Source: Carettochelys insculpta (Eukaryota > Chordata > Testudines > Carettochelyidae). From it: DNA of 64,000 nucleotides. Below, in pieces: positions 25,165 through 35,315 of this stretch. Where the stretch lies: contig NC_134160.1 in assembly GCF_033958435.1 (NCBI RefSeq), positions 11,767,001 to 11,831,000 of the forward strand, in the 5' to 3' direction. Position 1 is the first letter of the stretch. Every line of letters begins with the position of its first letter. The notes beneath the pieces were generated by a model that saw only the letters and a program-made list of their open reading frames with translations, did not search any database and was not told the origin of the DNA. Made by a program: the position numbers and the translations under genes.

Positions 25165-26182
25165 CGGTTCAGGCTCCTTCCAGGTCAGTGGGCAGCCGTC
25201 CCACCCCACTGCCACAAGTCCACCAACCCTCAAGTCCCTAGTTCAGAGGGGTTCCTACCTTGCTTCAGATGGGCGAGAGGCAATAGTTCAAGCCTCCTGC
25301 CTTACCTTAGGCAGGTGCTGGGGAGAATTAGCTCTTCTTAGGGCCTAGCCTGAGGTCCAGGCAATAGCAAGCCTACAGTCTTTAAGCAGCCCCCAGCCCT
25401 AGCTCAGGGCTGAGTGGCACCCATAAAACAGAGCCCAAGTCCTGGAGCAAGGCAGGACAGGCCCAGGCCCTAACTCAGAGTGGGGAAACAAACAACAGTC
25501 AGAGAGGGGACTGCCACCTGTCAAGTGGGTGGCAGGGGGGACACAGGCCCACTTGCTCCACCGCATCCTGACCCAGGGACCCTGGTTGCACTAGTGCAGG
25601 CTGTTGCATGGGTCAGCAGGGAATCCCGACTGCAACATGCTGCCCAAGGACCCCAAAATCCACCAATATCTCAGGGCTCACAGGGTATCAGGTCCAGCTG
25701 GGGGTCTGGGTGGCCCAATCCAGGCCTCACGGCCTCTCAGTTTAGCTGCCTCAGGGTGCAGGCTGAGCTGAATACCCCGGTCAGCTCCTAGGATCCAGCT
25801 GGTCTTCTCCAGGATGGCTCTGCTTAGGACCCCAAATTGTCAGGACTGGCAGGGGCCCAGGCAGCCCAACCGAGGCCACCCAATCCAGGCCTCAGCCTCC
25901 CTCAGCCAGTCCTGCACCTCCTAGGCTAGGAGCCCAGAGCCATCTTCTGGCTCCCCTGGAGGCTGGTCCCCAGCAGAGCTCTCAGGCTACCAGGCAGGGA
26001 GCACAGACCCATCCTCTTGCCCCTCTGGAGGCACATCTCTAGCTGAGTCCTCAGCCTGGGCTTTTATAGGCCTGCCCCCACCTCCTGACTTCCAGTCAGG
26101 TGACTGGGAGGGGCCAGGCTCTACTCAAAATGGCTGCCGGAAGGTGTCTTCCCTTTCTAGGTAGTGGGGTGGCCATCCTGTC
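25165..26182 (-). mobile_element. Further insertion in the CR1 copy, possible LTR element
   Basis: This GC-rich block interrupts the CR1 sequence; CR1 resumes at about 26188 (GACCCCTAACTCCC). GACC on both sides could be a target duplication. On the minus strand a TATAAAAG box (about 26058-26066) and an internal CCTGACA end near 25838 would fit an LTR of about 350 bp followed by internal sequence. No coding frame is recognisable. Confidence 0.4.
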
Positions 26183-26574
26183 CCACTAGAGACCCCTAAC
26201 TCCCTTTCCACAGTGCTCCTTTGTAGACAGCTGCATCCCATTCTATATGTATGAAGCTGATTGTTTCTTCCTAAGTGAAGTACTTTGCATTTGTCCTTAT
26301 TAAACTTCATCCTGTTTACCTCAGAACATTTCTCCATTTTGTCCAGCTCATTCTGACTTATGAGCCTCTCCTTCAAAGCAGTTGCAAGCTTGGTATCATC
26401 TGCAAACTTAATAACCGTACTCTCTATACCAATATCTAAATCGTTGATGAAAATATTGACTAGAACTGGTCCCAAAACAGATCCCTGTGAAACCCCACTT
26501 GTTACGCCCTTCCAGAATGACTGCAAACCATTAATAACTACTCTCTGAGAAGAGTTATCCAGCCACTTATGCAC
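26125..26574 (-). pseudogene. CR1 ORF2 reverse transcriptase fragment
   Basis: A 149-residue frame with GVSQGSVLGPVLVNIFINDL and FADDTKLA, the palm motifs of a CR1 reverse transcriptase, including the FADD catalytic pair. The frame loses family similarity after about residue 125, where the inserted sequence at about 26183 begins. The endonuclease and most of the polymerase are missing. Confidence 0.88.
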
Positions 26575-26829
26575 CCACCTTATTGTGGCCCCATCTAAGT
26601 TTGTATTTCCCTTGTTTCCTCAAGCCTGCAGTATGAGATCTTAGCCTTCTCAGAATTACACACATTGATACGGAACAGCTGCTGACGAAATGCGGGTAGA
26701 AGGCTGGTCGTTATGCTACACTGCTTTTCACTGCAGTGATGCTAGATCACTTCTGACTGGCTTGGCATGGAAAGGTGTCCTACTGAGGAGGTCGGAGTGA
26801 AGGAGGACTCCCCAAAACCTTTTGAGAAG

Positions 26830-27541
26830 GATTAAAGAGTCCCTGTCTCAGAGCTTTATGGAGATGTGCAGGGAGAATTCCCACTCCATCTCCAGACACA
26901 TTCACCAGTTGTTCTGGGGGCACTGGGCTGTGTAGGTACAGTGCCCACCCCAGATCACAACCAACTGCCTGAGCCCACTTGTAGCATGGTTAAAAATGAG
27001 AACTCACTGGAGGTGCCCTCCCTGCCTTCAAGCTCTGACAGCAAAACATTTTGTGAGGACAGCGATGGGATCCAAAGTTAAAAATGGTCCTGGCTGTTAG
27101 GGAGATCAGCTGCTCCATTCACCTGCTCATCATTCTCCTCCTCCTCCTCCTCTTCCACCACGTCTTACCTGCTGTTGCTGGGGGCTGCCTGAGGAATCTC
27201 TTGGAAGAAATCCATGGATTGTTTGGGGACAAGTCCCTTCCCCAGAATCCCATGCAGCCGCTCATAGAAGTGCCATGTTTGTGGAGATGAACCAGAAGGT
27301 CTGTTTGCTTCCTTTGTCTTCTGGTACAACTGCCTGAGCTCCTTTATTTTCAGGCCTCACTGCTGGGTGTCTCTGGGGTACCCTTTTTCCACCATGCCCT
27401 GTGAGATCTTGGCATAGAAATCTGTGTTTCCTTTGCTGCTTCATAGTTCTGCCAGCTCAGCTTCATCTCCCCAACAGTAATAAGGTCATGGATATTCTGC
27501 ATGCTCCATGCTGGAGCTTGTCTGCCACCCTGGGAATTCAT
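26830..27541 (-). pseudogene. Harbinger Myb/SANT-like accessory protein remnant
   Basis: On the minus strand, frames from 27541 read RQAPAWSMQNIHDLI and GEMKLSWQNYEA. After a frame shift they read KIKELRQLYQKTKEANR and QTWHFYERLHGILG. This is the trihelix (Myb/SANT-like) DNA-binding protein that Harbinger elements carry beside the transposase and that guides it to DNA. It is broken by frameshifts and a stop. The acidic tail near 27130-27150 is Glu-rich. Its convergent orientation to the transposase is usual for the superfamily. Confidence 0.7.
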
Positions 27542-28510
27542 GGCCAGATGTGCTGCTGGGGTGTTGTACCTGCTGTGCTCGCCACTCTGGCCAAACAGGA
27601 AATAACATTCAAATTTTCATGGACAATTTCCTGCATGCCTGGAGAGCAGCAGAACTGAAAGTGGTGGTCCAGGAGTCCAAGAACATTGAATTTCACAACA
27701 CTCTGACCATGTAAGGTCAAATTTGGTGTAACTCCTTGCAAAAAGCAGGAGAACCAAAAAATGGTCTTAGGAGGCCTTAAAGTTGGCAGAATGGACCCTG
27801 TAGTGTGGACTGATTGCTTAGAAAATTGACTTAAGTCAGTTAGGTTTGACCTAACATCCTAGTGTAGACCAGACCTAAGGCACTCAGCCATGTTCACTCT
27901 CTGTTAGGGCCAGGTGGTTGTGGGGCACTCTAGCTTGAGGGAAGAAAGAGGCACCTAACTCTGGGCTTAACTGGTAATTAAAGAGGTGTGGAGGCTCAAG
28001 CAATTATTTTACATTCCTAACGGACACAGCCGGCCCGGGGTGCCCACGCTATGAACTGCCAAGCCGAGAGGTGCCTGAGCGTAGCTGTGGCACAAGTTAA
28101 GCCCGGCCCTTCTTGCCACTGGATACCCTCTATAGGGCTCTCGACAAAGGCGTGGGGCATGGAGACCCAGCACCCCCTCACACCAGTAGTGGTCGCTCCA
28201 GCAGAGTTCAGGGTTCCTGGCAGCCAGGCAGGGTGGAGGAAACATGCCCCACTGCTGCCCAGGCTGGTCCAGCTCTGACATCAGGTTGCCAATTCTCAGG
28301 GCTCTGTGGAAAGTGCACAGAAACGGACCTTAAAAAGGTGGTGGCCTGGCCTGCCAGCCAGAATGGAGCTGGTGTGAGCACGAGTTGGCTGCTGGGGCTG
28401 TATGTTTCTCTCCCTGGCTGGCGACGTGGGGGTTGAAGATGTGGAACAACCCTGTGCCAGATGCCAACACAGACTGCTAGGACTCAAACTGGGTGATTCA
28501 ATACCCTGGA

Positions 28511-29970
28511 CCAGTGTTTCCCAACTGTGTTCCGTGAAAAAAATTGACTAGGTGAATAGGTGCTCCGTGAAAAAAAATTCAGGCTAGCAATATTTTTCCT
28601 TCTAAAATATTAAATATGAAATTGTGTGTATCAAAAATGCTAAGGCATTAATGCCAGTTAAGTGCAACTCAAAATCCCACTCCCCTCAGCCCTGGTTCAA
28701 ACCTCCCAGCATGGCCCTTGCTCACCGCCACCCTGTGTGGCTTTGGCTCACCTCCACCCCATGCCCAGCTCCAGCTCAAACCCCCTGCAGGGCTACATAG
28801 CTCTGGCTCAATTCCACCCCCACAGCCCCCCACAGCCCTAACCCACCCCAGGCTTAGCCCCCCTCCCACAGCCCCAACCCACTGCCAGACTTAAACCTCC
28901 CCAACTGTCCCCGCCTCCCCTCCCCAGGACTTACCTTTCCAAAGGAGCTCCAGGTGCTCCTGCTGCTCCCCCAGCTGCAGACCGTGCGTTCTGCCAGGAA
29001 AAAAGCCGCCCCAGCCAATTTAATGTGAAATTCAAGTTATATGAGGGTGCGTGGGAACACAACCCTTGCATAACTGAGGGGACTACTGTATTTGAATAGT
29101 GTTTAGACTGTAGGTATAGTAATATTTAGAACACATTCATTGTAATATAGTTATTATGCGATTTGTGTCAAAACAATCTGTGTTGATTCGGTCGTATCAG
29201 CCCAAATCGTGTTCAGAAAAATCCCGCACTGCTGTGCCTGATATGAGGGCCTTACTCTCCAGTGGATTTGTGATCAAAAGATGTAAACACACGCCTCCCA
29301 CTTAAAAAAAACCTGTCAAACATTACTTATTTTTTTGTCCAGTACTTTTCTGTAACAATAAATTCATAAAAATGAAAATTAAAAACATTTTTCCATGCCT
29401 TATTTGTTTTGCGTTTCTTTCTCATAAAAATGTTTAAGTTTTAAGGAAGGACAGTTCTTTTTTTTTTTTTTTTTTTGAACACTATTGTCCTTTCTATTTT
29501 TGCACAAAAGAATGACACTACCCCTCCTTCTTTTGTCTGTTATTTTGATCTTTTGTCTTGGGTTTGTATGTAATTTTTATACTTAATACTAGGGTTGCTA
29601 ACTGTACTCCTGTCAGAAGGACGTCAATTGTTCATTCAGATGATTCTCTCATTTTTTGTTCTTTGTAAAATAAAAGACATCAGAAAAACCTGATGCTGTT
29701 AAAACAAAAAAGCAGTCATGTGGCACTTTAAAGATGCATTCCACATTTTTTGGTAGTCTTTAAAGTGCTACAGGATGGCTTTTTTGCTTTGTTAGGATAC
29801 AGACTAACATGGCTCCCTCTCTGTTACTGTAACTCTTTCAAAGCAACTTTTGAGCACTACATGCAGTCATTTTTTTAATGAAACCCTCCATCCCACCCCA
29901 CCCCCAACCAATATGCATGTGTTCAGTCAATGTGCTTCGTGGCCAAATTCGTTTAGGAAATGCTGCCATA
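28511..29970 (+). mobile_element. hAT-like transposon, decayed
   Basis: The left end CAGTGTTTCCCAACTGTGTT is a typical hAT terminus. The right end, inverted, reads CAGCATTTCCTAAACGAATT. It contains AT-rich spacer and a Penelope tail insertion; no transposase frame remains. Confidence 0.6.
29699..29830. mobile_element. Penelope-like tails, head-to-head
   Basis: GTGGCACTTTAAAGA at the left is mirrored by TCTTTAAAGTGCTACAGGA, then GATACAGACTAACATGGCTC. It sits inside the hAT element 28511-29970. Confidence 0.75.
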
Positions 29971-30090
29971 GACTCAATACCCGTCTATTTTGTTTTGCCT
30001 TACTCGTCCCTCCACTTACAATTTTGACAATTAGCCACTAGCCAGCGCTATGAGCTAACACACGGAAGCAAGAATCTCCAAGTTTATAAA

Positions 30091-30284
30091 CAAGAAGTCC
30101 TGTGGCACCTTACAGAGACTAACAGATATTTTGCAGCATAAGCTTTCGTGGGCAAAGACCTGCTTCATCAGATGCTTCAACATATGCTTATGCTCTAAAA
30201 TATCTGTTATGTCTATAAGGCACCACAGGACTTCTTGTTGTTCTCAAAGATACACACTAACACGGCTACCGCTCTGATACACGT
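30091..30284. mobile_element. Penelope-like tails, head-to-head
   Basis: CAAGAAGTCCTGTGGCACCT at the left is mirrored by GGCACCACAGGACTTCTTG at 30220-30238; ends CACGGCTACCGCTCTGATAC. A further fragment follows at 30301-30365. Confidence 0.82.
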
Positions 30285-30468
30285 TTATAAAGCTCATCAC
30301 AGAATAAATCATTTTGTTAGTCTTTGAAGTGCTACATTTCTGCACTTTTGTGTTATTAAAGCCTGAAGTTAAGCCCCGAGCTCCAGGCTTGGCCTCTAAG
30401 GCAGTAGCTGGATTTCCAGAGCTGAGCAACCTGCATGCACAGTACCCCTAGAACCCTACCCCTGGGCC

Positions 30469-31369
30469 AGAGGTCTGCAACTGCAATCGCGAAAAGAGCC
30501 ACAGTTTTAAATTCAGTTACAAAATCAGTCCTTCAAGAGCTGCAGTGCATGCGAATGTGATGGTCCTTCCTAAATAACCTCAAACTGTACTTTTGTAACC
30601 CCTATTTTAAGAACAGCCACACACAATGAGTTGTACCAGCGAGGAAGTTGTTACCCCGTCTCCAGGCTTTACCCACCTCAACCCCAAATCTGCCCCCATC
30701 CCCTAGCTTTACCCCCATCCCAGCCCCTCATCCCCAGGTTTCACCTGCCTCAGTTGCCCTGCCCCAAGCTGCCCACCGAATCCGGCTCTTACTTACGCAC
30801 CCTCTGCTGTCCCTCCCATGCCCTCTGGGTTTCCTCCCAAACGTCTCAGGCCAGAAAGTGGCTACAACTTTCCCAGCCGCTCCCCACCCAGCAGCGCCGG
30901 CCTCACTGGGTCCCGGGGCCAGCCAGGGAGCTGGGCCAGGTCCTGGGGGAGCCAATCTTGCACCACCGGATGCAGGTCCAGGCTCTGGCAGCTGCTGCAG
31001 AGCGAGGAGAAACTGGGGGGCACCACACTGCCTGGGAGGGGGCGCTGGCTCCATGGGGAGGGGAGCTGGGCTCGCAGACCTCCCCCCGCCTCTTCCTCCT
31101 TAGTGTGGTTGGGCAGCTCCGGCAGGGGCAAGCACGGCTGCTCTTCCCCTGCTCACTTCCCCCACGTGCAGCGTGGGTGGCTCCCTGCCCTGCCACGCTG
31201 AAATGACAGAACTTGGTTGAGTTGGTTGAATGCCGGCCACAAAACCAATTCAATTAATTCCATTATTTCAGAGGGGGCAGCGCAGGGAGCCACAAGAGAA
31301 GTCAGCAGCGGCAGCACCCGGAGCCACAAGTGGCTCCTTAAAGAGCTGCAGCTTGCCAACCCCTGCGCT
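30469..31369 (+). mobile_element. hAT-like transposon, non-autonomous
   Basis: The left end CAGAGGTCTGCAACTGCAAT and the inverted right end CAGGGGTTGGCAAGCTGCAG match; the right inner part has GAGCCACAAGTGGCTCCTTA. The middle is C-rich with several open frames by chance. Confidence 0.65.
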
Positions 31370-33249
31370 AGGAGCTGGTTCCTACTGGTAGCCCAGCTGC
31401 TTTAAAGCCTGGGTTTCTAGGGTCAGAGTCGGGTCCCCAGTGAGTGCAGAGCAGATCCATCCTCACCAGCCCAGAGATGGGAACAAAATGGGAGTTGGGA
31501 AGCTACTCTATGTCTTAGAGCCACTGCAACCTCCGTGCCAACTCATCATGGCGTTCTGCGTGCAACTTAATGCAAAAACACACAGGGCGCAGTCAGCCAC
31601 AGAACCCACACAACACGGTTAGCAGCTGCCAAGGCCCCGCAGTTTATGCCTGGGGTCTATCCCCAGCTCTGCCACCTGCCAGCTGGGGTGGCCTTCTGCA
31701 AGTCATGGCCTCTCTGTGCCTCAGTTTCCCCACTTGGAAAATGATGACAATGATAGTAAGCACCGTTGCAACATGTGCAGTGACCAGCAGAGGACAAGCA
31801 CTGGGTGTGACTGCTGATAGTTACAGCAGTTGGCTCACAGCCCGAGTTCCCGAGCGCCTGCATTTCCTCATTATGTTGAAGGCGCCCAGCACCAGTGGAA
31901 ACAAATGCAGAGAAACAGAGCCTGGGACTGATCTGTTCTGGGCCACTTCTGGATGCAGAAATGCACTGGCTGAAGCATGGCTCCCAGGTAGGCGGAGTTG
32001 AAACGGAAAAAGGACTTGGCTGGGGCATGGGAGTCCCTCAACTGAGGCTCCTCTATTACGGAGCTCTCTAAGGGCATGGGAAAAAAAGCTGATTTGAGGG
32101 TGCTGTCCAAGTCACATTGATCCCAGCAGATGTATCTCTCACTTGCGCCTCATCATCCACCTTTAGCTGGGCCAGGAACAGTCCGCATCACTTGGCTAAA
32201 GGTTGCCACCACCATTCAGCTGAGAAGGAACAAAGCTGTAACCGTGAAGTACACAAGAACACTGGTTAAGTGGCTGACCAAGTCACCTGTGGAACTCATC
32301 GCCACAAGATGACCTGGCCTCCCAATATCGCCAATGCAAGGAATAGAGATAGATTACAAGTCCATCCAGAGGTGTCACTAAGAAAAGACTTGCAGAAGCG
32401 TTCTTCACCTTCCAGCTTCTGGGCCAGGCAAGCATTAACTATTGGGGTCAGGACCAAGCTTCCCATAGGGCATGTCGCCCCATAACTGCTCCCACAAGTG
32501 CTAGGGCAACTTCCTCTAGAGCAGCTGGTACCAGCCACCGACAGACTTAACCATTCCTATGTCCCTAACTCTAGCAACGGAAGATGCCAGGTCCTGGCAT
32601 GAGCAAGGCATGAATGGAGCTGGCAGAAGGACTGATGGCTTCAATACAATGCTTCCCTGAAGTCTCCAGTGATGCACCAGGGTGGTTACTACTATTTTGC
32701 ACCCACCTACAATCCACCAAGTGGAAGGCAAACCCTACCACCAGCCCAAGGCAATGAGCTGGAAGCAGATGATCCCTTCTCCACCTCAACTCTTGCCATT
32801 GCTTCAACCCACCAACTGCAACCGCTGGGGAGCCAGAATCACCACACGGCAGTGGAGGCCTAGCCCAGGGTGGCAATGGGGGCCTCCACACCCCAAGATC
32901 ATAGGAAATAGGAAGTGCCTGCTCTCCAGGAGCCAGGTCTCCTGTCAATGAAGGAGCTTGTCTGGTGCTGTGGATCAAGTGGCTTGTTAGTGAGAGCACT
33001 GACCCTGGGTCATGAATGACTAAATACAGAAAAATAAGGGATAGCTTCCGACAGCTCTGCCCCATTCAATTCCCTTCCCCCATCTGTTCACTCCCAGGCC
33101 CTCTCTGGTTGGGTTGAAGCAAGCAAGCTTTCCAGCTCAACACCACTTCATAGCAGCATCCTTCAAAAGCCACCACCAGCCTGACCTTCTCTCTCCACCA
33201 CACCTGACAGCCACACCCCCTTTGAAGCATCCTCAGTCTCTGCCCATCT
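31370..33249. other. Intergenic DNA, nothing recognised
   Basis: Apart from a reversed MIR piece near 31690 and a possible worn CR1 fragment around 32240-32350, I see no element, exon or RNA gene here. Confidence 0.5.
31690..31775 (-). repeat. MIR-like SINE fragment
   Basis: GTGCCTCAGTTTCCCCACTT and AAAATGATGACAATGATAGT, the reversed MIR core. Confidence 0.65.
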
Positions 33250-33768
33250 GGGGGGCTGGAAACATAAATGTAAAGTAATGCATAGTGGAAAAAATAACCC
33301 CAACTATCCATACAGTATGATGGGGGCTAATTTAGCTACATCTAATCAAGAAAGAGATCTTGGAGTCATCATGGATAGCTCTCTGAAAACACACACACAG
33401 CGTGCAGCAGCAGGCACAAAAGCAAACAGGCTGTTAGGCATCATTCAAACAGAGATAGAGAATAAGGCAGAGAATATCTTATTGCCCTTATATAAAACCA
33501 TGGTACACCCACATCTTAAATACTGCCTGCAGATGTTGTCTCCTCATCTCTAAGATATACTGGTATTAGAAAAGGGCAACTAAAATGATGAGGGGTTAGG
33601 AACAGGTCCCTTATGACGGAAGATTAAAGAGACTAGGACTTTTCAGCTTAGAGAAGCAGAGACTAAGGGGGATATGATCAAGGTCTATAAAATTATGAGT
33701 GGTGTGGAAAAAGTAAACAAGGAAAAATTATTTACTTGTTCCCATAAGATCAGAACTAGGGACACCTA
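33250..33768 (+). mobile_element. CR1 LINE, 5' part of a split copy
   Basis: A frame at 33278-33553 reads NQERDLGVIMDSSLKTHTQ and NRLLGIIQ, the CR1 ORF2 C-terminus. It continues past 33553 in broken frames to the Harbinger-type insertion. Confidence 0.85.
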
Positions 33769-34435
33769 GGCTACGTCTACACGTGAAGCCAACATCGAAA
33801 TAGCTTATTTCGATGAATAACGTCTACACGTCCTCCAGGGCTGGCAATGTCGATGTTCAACTTCGACGTTGCGCGACACCACATCGAAATAGGCGCTGCG
33901 AGGGAACGTCTACACGCCAAAGTAGCACACATCGAAATAAGGGTGCCAGGCACAGCTGCAGACAGGGTCACAGGGCGGACTCAACAGCAAGCCGCTCCCT
34001 TAAAGGGCCCCTCCCAGACACAGTTGCACTAAACAACACAAGATCCACAGAGCCGACAACTGGTTGCAGACCCTGTGCCTGCAGCATGGATCCCCAGCTG
34101 CCGCAGCAGCAGCCAGAAGCCCTGGGCTAAGGGCTGCTGCCCAAGGTAACCATAGAGCCCCGCAGGGGCTGGGGAGAGAGCATCTCTCAACCCCCCAGCT
34201 GATGGCCGCCATGGAGGACCCGGCAATTTCGACGTTGCGGGACGCGGATCGTCTACACGTTGAACGTCGAAGTAGGGCGCTATGCCGATCCCCTCATGAG
34301 GTTAGCGACTTCGACGTCTCACCGCCTAACGTCGAAGTTAACTTCGAAATAGCGCCCGACGCATGTAGCCGCGATGGGCGCTATTTCGAAGTTAGTGCCG
34401 CTACTTTGAAGTAGCGTGCACGTGTAGACAAAGCT
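33769..34435 (+). mobile_element. Harbinger-type inverted-repeat element, copy 2
   Basis: A 667-bp relative of 9703-10413, opposite in orientation, flanked by CTA on both sides (33766-33768 and 34436-34438). It is inserted in a CR1 copy: CR1 sequence stops at 33768 and resumes at 34439. Both copies share open frames, including one of 105 codons (33813-34130 here) and one of about 116-121 codons. Confidence 0.82.
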
Positions 34436-34438
34436 CTA

Positions 34439-34800
34439 ATGAAATAATGGGCAGCAGGTTTAAAACAAGTGCAAAGAAATTCTTCCCTGAGCACACAGTT
34501 AACCTGTGGAACTCCTCGCCAGAGGAGGCTGTGAAGGTGAGGACTATAACAGGGTTTAAAAGAACAGCTGGATAAGTTCATGGAGATTAGGTCCATTATG
34601 GCAATTAGCCAAGATGGGCAAAGAATGGTGTCCCTGGCCTCTGTTTGTCACAGGCTGGAGATGGATGGCAGGAGAGAGATTGTTACCTGTTCTGTTCACT
34701 CCCTCTGGGGCACCTGGTATTGGCTGCTGTTGGCAGACAGGATACTGGGTTCGATGGACCTTTGGTCTGACCCAGTGCGGCCCTTCTTATGTTCTAAATT
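34439..34800 (+). mobile_element. CR1 LINE, 3' part of the same split copy
   Basis: It resumes with GGCAGCAGGTTTAAAACAAG and CTGTGGAACTCCTCGCCAGA, the CR1 3' region, and ends near TGACCCAGTGCGGCCCTTCT. The family matches 4330-4690. Confidence 0.85.
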
Positions 34801-34886
34801 TCACAACATGAATGATGGGGAGGGAGGTAAACCTATTGCAAGTGGCTTCATTTCTTTAAAGAGACCAGCACTCCAGAAATTTTTTT

Positions 34887-34900
34887 TTTATTCATTTATT
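34887..34900 (-). terminator. Tandem AATAAA polyadenylation signals
   Basis: Two AATAAA hexamers overlap by near adjacency on the minus strand (34895-34900, 34887-34892) and are followed by an A run. They could end the E2F2 transcript. A CR1 tail begins just beyond (34439-34800), so they might instead be chance sites in AT-rich DNA. Confidence 0.35.
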
Positions 34901-35224
34901 TTTGCTCACAAACCTTCAAGTGCTGTTAAGTTTACAAAATAAAACACATTCACATCCACAACCATGTCAAGCTGGACTTCTGGAGAACCACCCCAGGAAT
35001 GATTTTAAATACACTCACTTAAAAAAGTGTAAAAGGTCGGCTTCCATTATAAATACAGTGCAATCATTCTGTATAATTTACAAGGTTAAGATAAACCAGC
35101 AGCGCACCCACAGTCAATATATAAAGGGTTTCATATGCAATTCACCAAAGAGTATTGGAAGATTCAAGATGGCCTTCCAGTACTTCTCTTAGGCCTTTTC
35201 TAGGGGGGAGCAATGGAGTGGAGG

Positions 35225-35315
35225 AGCTACCCCACAACAGCTCTAATGCTTTAATTTCAGACTCTAGCTTAGTCCAGAACAGCTTCCCAAGGTAGACAAG
35301 CTCTTTCTGAGCACG
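35225..35315. mobile_element. MITE half, related to 12080-12195
   Basis: AGCTCTAATGCTTTAATTTC and CTCTAGCTTAGTCCAGAACA mirror the copy at 12080-12195. Confidence 0.45.

Larger units (their letters stand above)
23466..26626 (-). mobile_element. CR1 LINE, antisense, split by later insertions
   Basis: The 3' end is at 23466 (TCATAGAATCACAG, the CR1 tail type). Pieces are 23466 to about 24123 and about 26183-26626, with a few bases (GTCCACAATGACC) around 25151-25164 between two insertions. The right piece encodes reverse transcriptase motifs GSVLGP and FADDTKL (26125-26574 frame, minus); the left piece encodes the ORF2 C-terminus (23667-24005). The copy is 5'-truncated and inserted in a Harbinger element. 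Confidence 0.85.
22375..27880 (+). mobile_element. Harbinger element interrupted by CR1, Penelope and a further insertion
   Basis: The transposase remnant (22580-23360) and the Myb-like remnant (26830-27541) are the two genes of one Harbinger element, split by an antisense CR1 (23466 to about 26626). The right end near 27855-27880 carries a CTAGTGTAGACCAGACCTAA terminus like other local elements. No matching left inverted repeat is visible; CR1 debris (22215-22375) abuts it, so the left end seems lost. Confidence 0.65.

Noticed and set aside
25838..26188. Firm call of a retroviral LTR
   Set aside because: A TATA box and TG/CA-like ends are suggestive, but no primer-binding site, matching second LTR or coding region is visible, so it is listed only as a possible LTR-type insertion.
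30631..31206. 191-codon and overlapping Pro-rich frames
   Set aside because: They fall inside a non-autonomous hAT element and show no transposase motif.
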